NCBI GenBank assembly: GCA_017544005.1
Contig: JAFYEZ010000044.1
Span: forward strand, 1-34,489
From: Bacteroidales bacterium
GTDB lineage: Bacteria; Bacteroidota; Bacteroidia; Bacteroidales; UBA932
Length of the DNA: 34,489 nt
Direction: 5' to 3'
Shown here: positions 7,612 through 15,433 of the stretch, piece after piece
Numbering within the stretch: the first letter of the stretch is position 1
Layout: the number at the start of each line of letters is the position of its first letter
Made by a program: the position numbers and the translations under genes
The notes under the pieces: model-generated
What the model saw: only the letters and a program-made list of their open reading frames with translations
Database searches by the model: none
Told to the model about the DNA's origin: nothing

Positions 7612-9468
7612 ATGAGGAGTAAGATTGTAGGGAAGAATACCCTGAAGATTGTCAGCCTCGCGACAATCTTTTTTTTCGCTGTTTTTGTCGGGCGAACTGG
7701 CGCCCAAACACTTCCACCGGAGATTACGGCCCTGGCCGAGCAACTCTCCGAAGATCCTTCGGCGCAGGAGGTCTTTCTCGCACGCTACGAATCGCTGGCC
7801 CTTCGGCGACCCGACCTGAACCGGCTCACCCGGGAGGAGCTGGAAGAGACGGGCTTGCTGACGCTCTTCCAGATTGAGAGCATCCTGGACCACCGAAAAA
7901 CCTATGGCGACATCCTCTCTGCCGCTGAACTGGCCACGGTGGATGGGTTTACGCGTGAGCGGGCCGCGCTCTGCGCGCAGTTTTTCAGTTTCGGGAGCGA
8001 CGCTCTTCCCGGCGCGCTGCCCCGGGAACGGTTGTGGCGCCACACGGCCCTGCTCCGTACGCGCTGGAAATATGGTGAAGCCGCGCCTTCCCTGACGGGA
8101 AAGTATGCGGCCGAATCGCCCCGCTGGCGGTTGGGCGCAACCCTCGACCAGGATGCCGGAGAGCCCCTGCAGGCGGGCTTCCTGCCGGATTTCGTCTCCG
8201 CTTCAGCAACCTGGACGGGGCCGCGGGGCACCGTGCTCCGGCGCGTGGTTGTGGGAGACTTCACGGCCCGTTTCGGCCAGGGATTGGTGCTCTGGAAAGC
8301 CTTTAACGGCGGCGCGATGCTCGGGGAACCCGGGACGGTGCTGCGCCATGGAAGCGGGCTGAATCCCTATTCCTCCACCGACGAGGGCCATTTCTTCCGC
8401 GGAATCGGGGTGACGGTGGCACCGGGCTCCTGGCAGCTGAGCGGATTCCTGTCGCGGAACGCCGTGGATGCCCGCCTCGTGGCCGACACGGCCTTTACCT
8501 CCATCGCCACGGATGGCCTGCACCGGACCGTCACCGAGCGGGCGAAGCGCCACACGATGCACGAAGAGGTGGTCGGCCTGGCTGCGCAGCGCGATTTCCT
8601 GCGCGGCCGGATCGGGCTGACTGCCGCCGCTTACCGCTACGACCGGCACAACGCGCGGACCCTCCGGGAGGACAATCGCTACCAGCAGTACGACGGCCTC
8701 TGGGGCAATCTGGGGCTGGACGCCTACTGGCACAGTCCGCAGTGGCGCCTCTTCGGGGAGGCGGCCGTGGATGCGCATTGGGCCCCGGCCTTCCTCGGCG
8801 GCCTGATCTGGAGCCCTTCCTATGCGTGGGAAGTCAGCCTGCTCCTGCGCTATTACGACAAATCCTATATTGCCACCCACGCCGGCGCCTATTCCACGCT
8901 CTCGTCGTGCGCCAACCAGACCGGCGCTACCCTCTCGCTGCGCTGCTACCTGAACAAGCGCTGGACGATGCGCCTGCACGGAGAGTATTCATACTACCCC
9001 TGGGTCCGCTATGGCGGCGCCCCTCCCTCGGCCTGGCGCCTCCGGGCAGAGTTGGCAGGGGCTTTTGCCGACGGATCATCCGTGCAACTGCTCTTCCGTG
9101 ACCATTCCGGCAGCTGGCAGGCGCGGCTTGGCGGCAGCTGGCTGCTGTCGGAGCACTGGTCGCTGGGTGCCCGGGCGCAAGGCGGACCGGGCGGGGGCGC
9201 GGCCTATGCGGAGGCGGCCTTTTCGCTCTGGCGGCGCCGTCTCACCGTGGCGGGCCGCCTCACGGGGTACAACACGGCGGACTGGGCATCCCGCATCAGT
9301 TTCTACGAGCGGGGCCTGCCGCAGAGCTACAGCGTCCGGCAGTTCTACGGAAAAGGAGCAGGGGCCTACCTGCTGGTGAAGGTGGCCCCCGTCAAAAGTC
9401 TGGAAGGATGGCTTCGGGTATCGGACGACTATTTCGCCTTCCTGATCCGGAGCTTCATTCCGGGATAG
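7612..9468 (+). CDS. Outer-membrane beta-barrel protein with N-terminal helix-hairpin-helix region
   Basis: A 618-residue secreted protein. A signal peptide spans about 1-31, with hydrophobic core IVSLATIFFFAVFV ending at GAQ. Residues 60-125 read like ComEA-type helix-hairpin-helix repeats: LNRLTREELEETGLLTLFQI, then a second unit ILSAAELATVDGF. The rest (about 130-618) has alternating aromatic/hydrophobic strands, many W/Y/R/G residues and a strand-like terminus (DYFAFLIRSFIPG), as in outer-membrane barrels. Proteins with this order are known in Bacteroidota, but I know of no established function; DNA binding at the surface or a structural use of the helical region are both possible. The start at 7612 is chosen for the signal peptide and its distance from the consensus promoter. 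Its last 40 bp overlap convergent mltD. Confidence 0.8.
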   Translation: MRSKIVGKNTLKIVSLATIFFFAVFVGRTGAQTLPPEITALAEQLSEDPSAQEVFLARYESLALRRPDLNRLTREELEETGLLTLFQIESILDHRKTYGDILSAAELATVDGFTRERAALCAQFFSFGSDALPGALPRERLWRHTALLRTRWKYGEAAPSLTGKYAAESPRWRLGATLDQDAGEPLQAGFLPDFVSASATWTGPRGTVLRRVVVGDFTARFGQGLVLWKAFNGGAMLGEPGTVLRHGSGLNPYSSTDEGHFFRGIGVTVAPGSWQLSGFLSRNAVDARLVADTAFTSIATDGLHRTVTERAKRHTMHEEVVGLAAQRDFLRGRIGLTAAAYRYDRHNARTLREDNRYQQYDGLWGNLGLDAYWHSPQWRLFGEAAVDAHWAPAFLGGLIWSPSYAWEVSLLLRYYDKSYIATHAGAYSTLSSCANQTGATLSLRCYLNKRWTMRLHGEYSYYPWVRYGGAPPSAWRLRAELAGAFADGSSVQLLFRDHSGSWQARLGGSWLLSEHWSLGARAQGGPGGGAAYAEAAFSLWRRRLTVAGRLTGYNTADWASRISFYERGLPQSYSVRQFYGKGAGAYLLVKVAPVKSLEGWLRVSDDYFAFLIRSFIPG

Positions 9469-11093
9469 ATCTTGCTGCTCTTGGAGAGTCCGTTGAGGTT
9501 CATCAGCGTGCCCAGCGAGACGTGGTTGCGCGAAGCGATGGCCGAGAGGGTATCGCCCTTGCGCACCGTGTAGGTCTCATATTCGCCGGAGGTCGTTGTG
9601 GACTTGCTGCCGCCGCTCACTTTGCCGCTGCTCGAAGCACTGCTCTTCTTGGGGGCCGCGTTCTTGCCATAGATGACCAATCGCTGGCCCACCTGGATGG
9701 TATTGCCCCGCAGACCGTTCCAACGCTTGATGTTGGCCACGCTGGTGCGGTAGCGGGAGGCGATGCCGCCGAGGGTCTCTCCCTTCTTCACGCGGTGGAC
9801 AATCCGTCCGCCGGTCTCGCTGCCGCCGCTCTCCTTGACCTTGGCAATGGCGGTTTCACTGAAGAAGACGGTATCCTTATAGGTGTAGATCTCGTTCTCT
9901 TTCTCCACGAAGGGTCCGGTGTAGTTGTAGGGGAGCCGCAGCACATATTGGCGCTCCGTACCGGGGATGATGTCGTGCAGATACTGCGGGTTGAGCTCGC
10001 GGAGCACCTCCATCGGGATGCCGATCTTGTCGGAAATCTGCTGGAAGTGGAGCATTTTGTTCACATGGATTGTGTCGATGTGGGCGGGCAGGTCCACCTG
10101 GGCCGGGACGATCCCGTGCTCGGGATAGTACTGCAGTACGTAGAGTGCCGCGATGAAGGCGGGAATGTAACCGCGCGTTTCGCGGGGCAGGTAGGGATAA
10201 ATCTCCCAGAAGTTGGTCTTGCCGCCGCTGCGGCGGATGGCCTTGTTTACGTTGCCCGTTCCGCAGTTGTAGGATGCGATGGCCAGCTGCCAGTCGCCGA
10301 AGATCATGTAGGAATCCTTCAGGTACTGTGCGGCGGCGCGGCAGGCGGTGATCGGGTCGAAACGCTCATCCACGAACGAGGTGATATTCAGTCCATAACG
10401 GCGGCCGGTGGTGTAGATGAACTGCCACATGCCCTTGGCGCGTGCCCGCGAGACGGCCTTGGCGTTGAGGGCCGATTCGATCACGGCCATCGCCTTGAGT
10501 TCCTTGGGCATGTCGAACTCGTCGAAGATCTCCTCGAACTGCGGCAGGTAGTAGGGTGCGAGGCCCAGGATGCGGGCGGTCACCTTCGGAATCTTCTCGG
10601 TATAGTGGATGATGTCGTTCTTCACATAGCGGTTGAACTGCAGCGGGATAAACGAATTGATGCTGTTCAGGCGGGCGATATAGACCGAGTCCGGAATGTT
10701 GGAGGTCAGGGTATCGCGGTCCATCTGCTCGAAGTCCAGGTGGGTGAGCTGCTGGTCCATCTGGACGTAGAAGGCGTGCAGCAGTGAGTCGATGTTTTCC
10801 GGGGTGTAGTCCACGTTGAAGGGGGTCTCGGTGGAGTCGGGATCCGGAATGAGGTCGTCATCGTCGTTGACGTTGACCGGCTGGAGGGAGGACTGGTATT
10901 CCACGTAGAGCGAATCGTAGGCCTTCTGCAGGGAATCGAGCTGCCGGTAGAGGCTCTCGATCAGCTGGTTTTTGTGGATGCGCCCCGTGGGAATCAGGGT
11001 GGTCCGGGCGGTGGCGGTGTCAGGGGTTTGGGCGAAGGCGGATGCGCCGCAAAGCAGCGCGAGGGTGAGGAGAACGATTCTGCGGAATTTCAT
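9429..11093 (-). CDS. mltD: Membrane-bound/periplasmic lytic transglycosylase with two LysM domains (MltD-like)
   Basis: A 554-residue exported peptidoglycan-cleaving enzyme. The signal peptide is residues 1-21 (core IVLLTLALLCGASAFA); no lipobox Cys follows, so it is periplasmic rather than a lipoprotein. The SLT domain covers about 190-330 with catalytic Glu206 in AVIESALN, then GMWQFI and AIASYNCGTGNV. Two LysM repeats lie at about 431-475 and 505-551, joined by a Ser/Lys/Gly-rich linker. It cleaves the MurNAc-GlcNAc bond, leaving 1,6-anhydroMurNAc. It is the last gene of parA-parB-DUF5683-mltD, an order common in Bacteroidales. The end of its second LysM is encoded on the strand opposite the end of the barrel gene. 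Confidence 0.93.
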   Translation of the reverse strand: MKFRRIVLLTLALLCGASAFAQTPDTATARTTLIPTGRIHKNQLIESLYRQLDSLQKAYDSLYVEYQSSLQPVNVNDDDDLIPDPDSTETPFNVDYTPENIDSLLHAFYVQMDQQLTHLDFEQMDRDTLTSNIPDSVYIARLNSINSFIPLQFNRYVKNDIIHYTEKIPKVTARILGLAPYYLPQFEEIFDEFDMPKELKAMAVIESALNAKAVSRARAKGMWQFIYTTGRRYGLNITSFVDERFDPITACRAAAQYLKDSYMIFGDWQLAIASYNCGTGNVNKAIRRSGGKTNFWEIYPYLPRETRGYIPAFIAALYVLQYYPEHGIVPAQVDLPAHIDTIHVNKMLHFQQISDKIGIPMEVLRELNPQYLHDIIPGTERQYVLRLPYNYTGPFVEKENEIYTYKDTVFFSETAIAKVKESGGSETGGRIVHRVKKGETLGGIASRYRTSVANIKRWNGLRGNTIQVGQRLVIYGKNAAPKKSSASSSGKVSGGSKSTTTSGEYETYTVRKGDTLSAIASRNHVSLGTLMNLNGLSKSSKIYPGMKLRIRKAK

Positions 11094-11100
11094 CGTCAGG

Positions 11101-12066
11101 TTAGAAATTAAGATTCAGTTTCAGTCCCAGCGACGGCGAAAGCGGGCTTCCGGAGGCCGCCAGGAGGGAGTATTCGGGATTCAGGATGGTGGGTTCGATG
11201 CGCACCGAGGCAAGGTTGTCGCTCACGTCGAAGTCCGCCATATAGGCGAAGACGTTTGCGTCGATAATCTGCAGGATATAGACCACGGCAAAGGCCAGCA
11301 CCGAATAGTCCCGGTATTTGCGGTAGAGGTCCTTGTACCACTCCGCCTGGCTGCCGGAGACGGCGCCGTAGTATCCGGAAGTGGGATCGGAGGCCACCGT
11401 GTAGAGGTAGCGGAAGCGCTGGTACTCCATGTTGTTGAGGTGGTAGGCGTAGCCGCAGGCCACAAATCCGCCCACCCAGATGGGAATCTTCCACCAGTCT
11501 CCGTTGTTGGCCTGGCCCAGGCCGGGCAGCAGGGCGGAGTAGAGGGTGGATTTGACGGGAACGGGGCTGCGCATGCCGGTCTCGTAGCAGACCACGCCGT
11601 CGAGCAGGGAGGCCCAGTAGAAAAGGCCCGCTCCGGCGTAGCTTAGGTTCCGCCAGGTCTTGAACTGGGCGTCACCGGTCGCCTTCCAGCGGCTGTTGAA
11701 GTAGATGCCGCCTCCGATGCCGGCACCGATGCCCGTGTAGAGGATGGGGAGCTTCCACCAGTCGCGGTTGTACATCTGGGCCGCACCGGGCACCACGACG
11801 GCGCCGGCGAACATATAGGCAGGGGGAAGCGTATCCTTGCGGGCGTATCCCCGGATCAGCTTTTTGAGGGAAAAGCCGGCGGTGGAATCGACCGCGACGG
11901 AGGTGGAGTCGGTCACCTGCGGATTGTTGGGATCCGCGGCCCCCGGCACATTGGTGAAGGTTCCGGTATTGGTGGAGAGCTCGCGGCGGAACTGTCCCTG
12001 TGCCCCGAAGCAGATGCACAGCAGCAACAGGCCGAGGATCAGAGGTTTCGCCCGCATGGCTCCCAT
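11101..12066 (-). CDS. DUF5683 family membrane protein
   Basis: A 321-residue protein of unknown function found between parB and mltD in many Bacteroidales. It has a signal peptide (LILGLLLLCICFGAQG), a low-complexity Ser/Thr/Asp stretch at 30-62, then an internally repeated module: VPGAAQMYNRDWWKLPI at about 92-108 and LPGLGQANNGDWWKIPI at 180-196, each followed by a hydrophobic segment. The family annotation is from the PG-G-Q-x-N-x-DWWK-P pattern and the gene order. ATG 12066 is 3 bp after the parB stop; ATG 12057 is an equally good start that gives a shorter N-terminus before the signal peptide. An envelope role is likely, but the function is unknown. Confidence 0.8.
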   Translation of the reverse strand: MGAMRAKPLILGLLLLCICFGAQGQFRRELSTNTGTFTNVPGAADPNNPQVTDSTSVAVDSTAGFSLKKLIRGYARKDTLPPAYMFAGAVVVPGAAQMYNRDWWKLPILYTGIGAGIGGGIYFNSRWKATGDAQFKTWRNLSYAGAGLFYWASLLDGVVCYETGMRSPVPVKSTLYSALLPGLGQANNGDWWKIPIWVGGFVACGYAYHLNNMEYQRFRYLYTVASDPTSGYYGAVSGSQAEWYKDLYRKYRDYSVLAFAVVYILQIIDANVFAYMADFDVSDNLASVRIEPTILNPEYSLLAASGSPLSPSLGLKLNLNF

Positions 12067-12069
12067 CGG

Positions 12070-12978
12070 CTATTTGTTCAGTTTTTCCAGGTTTTCGAGG
12101 AAACTGTCCACCCCCGCATCATCCTTGAAGCGGACGGTCAGCACACCGCCGCCCTTTTCTGCGCGCTTGAGGGAGACCCCGCTGCCCAGCGTACCGAAGA
12201 TTTCCTTCAGACGGTTGTAGCTCTCGGGCAGGCCGGCTGCCTTGGGTGCAGGTTCTTCCTCCTTTTCTTCCAGTAGCTTACGGACTTTCTCCTCGAGGGT
12301 GCGGACGGACCATCCGCCCTTGATGGCCTGGTTGCAGAGCCGGATTTGGAGCCTGGGATTCTCCAGGGAGAGCAGCGCTTTGGCATGGCCGGCGCTGATG
12401 GCGTTTTCCTTGATGGCTTTCTGAATCTCCGGCGGCAGGTTGAGCAGACGGAGGTAATTGGTGATGGTGGCGCGTTTCTTACCTACGCGCAGCGCCATGG
12501 CTTCCTGCGTGAGAGAGCACTCGTCGATCAGCCGCTGGAAACCGAGCGCCGTCTCGATAGCGTCCAGGTTCTCCCGCTGGATGTTCTCCACAATGGCCAT
12601 TTCGAGCATGGCGGCATCGTCGGCCGTGCGGATGTAGGCGGGCACCGTTTTCAGACCGGCCAGCTTCGAGGCGCGGTAGCGCCGCTCGCCGCTGATGATC
12701 TGGTAGCGGCCGTCCGGCATCTCGCGGAGGGTCAGCGGCTGGATGATGCCCAGCGTACGGATCGATTCGCAGAGTTCGCCCAGGGCCTCCTCGTCGAAAT
12801 ACTGACGGGGCTGGTAGGGGTTGGGAACGATCTTCTCAAGCTCGATTTCGTTCACGGCGGCGGGATTCTCCTGCGGCAGGGGAACCGTTACCTGACGGGG
12901 TTCCTGCGGGGTCTGCTCCGCATCGATGTCGCCCAGCAGGGCGCCGAGGCCTTTACCTAAAGCGGGTCTTTGTGCCAT
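12070..12978 (-). CDS. parB: Chromosome-partitioning protein ParB
   Basis: A 302-residue CTPase/DNA-binding protein that loads at parS and spreads to form the partition complex. Visible are the N-terminal ALGKGLGALLGD start typical of chromosomal ParB, the CTP-binding region with SGERRYRA at about 96-103 and ENIQRENLD at 131-139. A helix-turn-helix covers about 155-180 (TQEAMALRVGKKRATITNYL). A C-terminal dimerisation domain follows a Glu/Lys linker. It is 2 bp downstream of parA. I did not find a convincing parS in the window. Confidence 0.96.
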   Translation of the reverse strand: MAQRPALGKGLGALLGDIDAEQTPQEPRQVTVPLPQENPAAVNEIELEKIVPNPYQPRQYFDEEALGELCESIRTLGIIQPLTLREMPDGRYQIISGERRYRASKLAGLKTVPAYIRTADDAAMLEMAIVENIQRENLDAIETALGFQRLIDECSLTQEAMALRVGKKRATITNYLRLLNLPPEIQKAIKENAISAGHAKALLSLENPRLQIRLCNQAIKGGWSVRTLEEKVRKLLEEKEEEPAPKAAGLPESYNRLKEIFGTLGSGVSLKRAEKGGGVLTVRFKDDAGVDSFLENLEKLNK

Positions 12979-12980
12979 GG

Positions 12981-13748
12981 TCAGTTCTTTTTGATGATTT
13001 CCTGGGCAAGCGCCAGATAGTTGCCGGCCCCGGAGGAGGAGGCGTCGTAAAGGATGGCGGGTTTGCCGTATGAAGGCGCCTCGCTGAGGCGGACGTTGCG
13101 GGTGATGACGGTCTCGAAGGCCATGCCCGGGAAGTGCTTCTTCACGTCGTCCACCACCTGGTTGTGCAGGCGGAGACGGCCGTCGTACATCGTGAAGAGG
13201 AACCCTTCGATATTGAGGGCGGTGTTGAGGCGGGTCTGCACAATCTTGATGGTCTTGAGCAGTTTACCCAGTCCCTCGAGCGAGAAGTATTCCGGCTGGA
13301 CCGGAATGATGACCGAATCGGCCGCGGTGAGGGCGTTGACCGTAATCAGGCCCAGCGACGGCGCACAGTCGATAATGATGTAGTCGTAGTTGTCACGGAT
13401 GCCGGCTACGGCCTGCTTGAGCAGGGTTTCGCGGCCGCTCTCCAGGGCAAGCATCTCCACTTCCGCACCGACCAGGTCGATGTGGGAGGGGATGATGTGC
13501 AGGCAGGCGAGGTCGGTCTCCAGGATGGTCTCCTCGATCTTGCGCTCGCCGATGAGCACCTGGTAGAGGGTGCGCTTGTCCTGCGAATCCGGGTTGAAGT
13601 TCAGTCCGGAGGTGGTGTTGGCCTGCGGATCGGCATCGATCACGAGGGTTCTTTTCTCGAGGACCGCCAGCGAAGATGCGAGGTTGATGGCCGTGGTGGT
13701 TTTGCCCACGCCGCCTTTTTGGTTTGCTATCGCTATGATTTTACCCAT
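12981..13748 (-). CDS. parA: Chromosome-partitioning ATPase ParA (Soj)
   Basis: A 255-residue deviant Walker ATPase that forms nucleoid-bound dimers driving ParB-parS segregation. Signature Walker A' is KGGVGKTT at 11-18, with LVIDADPQANTT and YIIIDCAPSLGLIT as the Walker A'' and B regions. The size fits a chromosomal Soj-type protein without an N-terminal regulatory domain. The start is ATG 13748 (MGKIIAIANQ), 20 nt after a TAnnTTTG box; a longer open frame upstream is antisense to the kinase gene. It heads parA-parB-DUF5683-mltD. Chromosomal par loci often lie in the origin-proximal part, but no origin is visible here. Confidence 0.96.
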   Translation of the reverse strand: MGKIIAIANQKGGVGKTTTAINLASSLAVLEKRTLVIDADPQANTTSGLNFNPDSQDKRTLYQVLIGERKIEETILETDLACLHIIPSHIDLVGAEVEMLALESGRETLLKQAVAGIRDNYDYIIIDCAPSLGLITVNALTAADSVIIPVQPEYFSLEGLGKLLKTIKIVQTRLNTALNIEGFLFTMYDGRLRLHNQVVDDVKKHFPGMAFETVITRNVRLSEAPSYGKPAILYDASSSGAGNYLALAQEIIKKN

Positions 13749-13768
13749 TGCTGTATCCGTTGAAAGTA

Positions 13769-13776
13769 CAAAAATA
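13769..13776 (-). promoter_or_regulatory. Putative -7 box of the parA operon (TATTTTTG)
   Basis: TATTTTTG on the minus strand ends 20 nt before the parA ATG. The -33 element is not recognisable. Confidence 0.55.
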
Positions 13777-13819
13777 CAAATTCTTTTGTTAGAAATTAAG
13801 CGGGAACGGGAATTTTGGG

Positions 13820-13827
13820 TAAATTTG
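13820..13827 (+). promoter_or_regulatory. Putative -7 box of the lipid kinase-ftsK-lolA cluster (TAAATTTG)
   Basis: TAAATTTG ends 17 nt before the ATG at 13845. TTTG at 13785-13788 is too distant (31 bp) to be a normal -33 element. Confidence 0.5.
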
Positions 13828-13844
13828 CGCAGTAGAACAGAACC

Positions 13845-14777
13845 ATGAAAGACTGGAAAGTAATCATCAGCAAGCTCTCCGGCGGCGGTAAGGCCGGCCA
13901 GGCTTGGGCTCGCGTCTCCCAACTGCTCAAGGAGCGGGGAGTCGCCTTTTCGGAAGCTTTTACAGAATACCAATCCCACGCCATTGAACTGACCAAGGAA
14001 GCGTTGCGTGCGGGCTACCGCAAGATCCTCACCCTGGGCGGCGACGGCGCCATCCACGAGATTCTCAACGGCGTGATGACGCAGACGGAAGTCCCCAGCC
14101 AGGAGGTGACCATCGCCATGATTCCCGTCGGCTCCGGCAACGACTGGCCGCGATACCACCAGATTCCTTTGAACGACATTGACAAAGCCGTGGACGTGAT
14201 TGTCGCGGACAAGGAGATGGTGCAGGATGTGGTGAAGGTGGAAACCATCAACAACGGCAATCCCTACACCCGCTACATGGTGAATATCGGCGGTCTGGGC
14301 TTCGACGCGCAGGTCTGCCACCTCTTTGAGGCTTCCAAGAAAAAGGGCAAGAGCGGCGACGCTCAATACTACAAGTGCCTGATGCAGGGCTTCCTGTGGT
14401 ACAAATGCCCCCACTTTACCGTCAAGGTGGACGGCGAACCCTTCTACGAGGGTCCCGCCTTCTCCGTGGCCCTGGGCAACGGACGCTACTGCGGCGGCGG
14501 CATGATGGAGACCCCGAAGGCGGTAATCGACGACGGCCTGCTCGATCTGACGGTCGTCAAGAAACTCTGGAAGGGCAAGTTCCTCTTTGCCACCAGGCGC
14601 CTCTTCGACGGAACGGTGCTCGAGATGAAGGAGGTCCTGCATACCCGCGCCAGGAATACCATCGAAATTGAAGCGACGCCGGCCTCTTTCATGGAGGTGG
14701 ACGGTGAACCGGTGGGCTGCTCGCCGGCCAAGTGCACGCTGATTCCCGCCGCGGTCAAGGTGGTTACCAATCTTTAA
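13845..14777 (+). CDS. Diacylglycerol kinase-like lipid kinase (DagK/YegS/BmrU family)
   Basis: A 310-residue ATP-dependent kinase. The catalytic-domain nucleotide motif is GGDGAIHEILNG at 65-76 (GGDGT in most relatives), followed by IPVGSGND at 93-100 and NIGGLGFDAQV. The C-terminal part has GNGRYCGGGMMETPKA and ends with MEVDGEPVG, as in the YegS/DgkB group. Members phosphorylate diacylglycerol or other lipids; a few phosphorylate sphingoid bases, relevant in Bacteroidota that make sphingolipids. The exact substrate is not readable. It is the first gene of a plus-strand run with DUF4290, ftsK and lolA and is divergent from parA. Confidence 0.9.
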   Translation: MKDWKVIISKLSGGGKAGQAWARVSQLLKERGVAFSEAFTEYQSHAIELTKEALRAGYRKILTLGGDGAIHEILNGVMTQTEVPSQEVTIAMIPVGSGNDWPRYHQIPLNDIDKAVDVIVADKEMVQDVVKVETINNGNPYTRYMVNIGGLGFDAQVCHLFEASKKKGKSGDAQYYKCLMQGFLWYKCPHFTVKVDGEPFYEGPAFSVALGNGRYCGGGMMETPKAVIDDGLLDLTVVKKLWKGKFLFATRRLFDGTVLEMKEVLHTRARNTIEIEATPASFMEVDGEPVGCSPAKCTLIPAAVKVVTNL

Positions 14778-14789
14778 CGAAAACCGACT

Positions 14790-15425
14790 ATGGATTACAA
14801 TACCCAGCGAGAGAAACTGATCCTGCCCGAGTATGGCAGGTATGTGCAGAAGATGGTCGAGATGGTCAAGGCCATTCCGGACCGGGAGAAACGCAACGAG
14901 CAGATCCGCGCCGTGGTGCAGGTGATGGCCCAGCTCAACCCGCAGGTGCGGGAGATGGTGGATTACAAACACAAACTCTGGGACCACATGCAGATCATGG
15001 CCGGGTATGACATCGATGTCGATACGCCCTATCCCGTGCCCGACCGGAAGGAACTGGAGAGCAAACCCCAGCCGATTCCCCTCGAGAAGCGCCCGGTCAA
15101 GGCAGCCTGCTACGGCCGAAACATCGAGAACATGATCAGCCTGATCGCCGACCGCGAGGAGGACGAGACCAAGCGCGAGATGATCCGCGCCCTGGCCCTC
15201 TACATGCGGCAGCAATACCTCATCTGGAACAAGGACAGCGTCTCGGACGCCACGATTTTTGCGGATATCGAGCGGCTCTCGGAGGGCCGGCTGAAGGTGC
15301 CCGAGGGCATCGAACTCGGTGCGATTTCCGCCGATGCAACCTTCGCCCGCCCCGGAATGCTGCCGGGTGCCGGCCAGACGGGCAAGAACCACAAGAAGAA
15401 CCGTAACCGCAAGAGAAAGAAATAA
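14790..15425 (+). CDS. DUF4290 family protein
   Basis: A 211-residue protein of unknown function, restricted as far as I know to Bacteroidota. It is soluble and charged, mostly helical, with the conserved opening MDYNTQREKLILPEYGRYVQ and a central NPQVREMVDYKHKLWDHM. The segment YGRNIENMISLIADREEDE precedes a second helical stretch. The last 25 residues are very basic (KNHKKNRNRKRKK), suggesting nucleic-acid or ribosome contact. It lies 12 bp after the lipid kinase gene and 8 bp before ftsK. The family assignment is from memory of the conserved start; no function is inferred beyond possible nucleic-acid binding. Confidence 0.75.
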   Translation: MDYNTQREKLILPEYGRYVQKMVEMVKAIPDREKRNEQIRAVVQVMAQLNPQVREMVDYKHKLWDHMQIMAGYDIDVDTPYPVPDRKELESKPQPIPLEKRPVKAACYGRNIENMISLIADREEDETKREMIRALALYMRQQYLIWNKDSVSDATIFADIERLSEGRLKVPEGIELGAISADATFARPGMLPGAGQTGKNHKKNRNRKRKK

Positions 15426-15433
15426 CGAACCCT

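Noticed and set aside
12981-15392. An 803-codon minus frame extending parA upstream
   Set aside because: The extension is antisense to the lipid kinase and DUF4290 genes; parA proper starts at 13748 with the usual MGKIIAIANQKGG opening.
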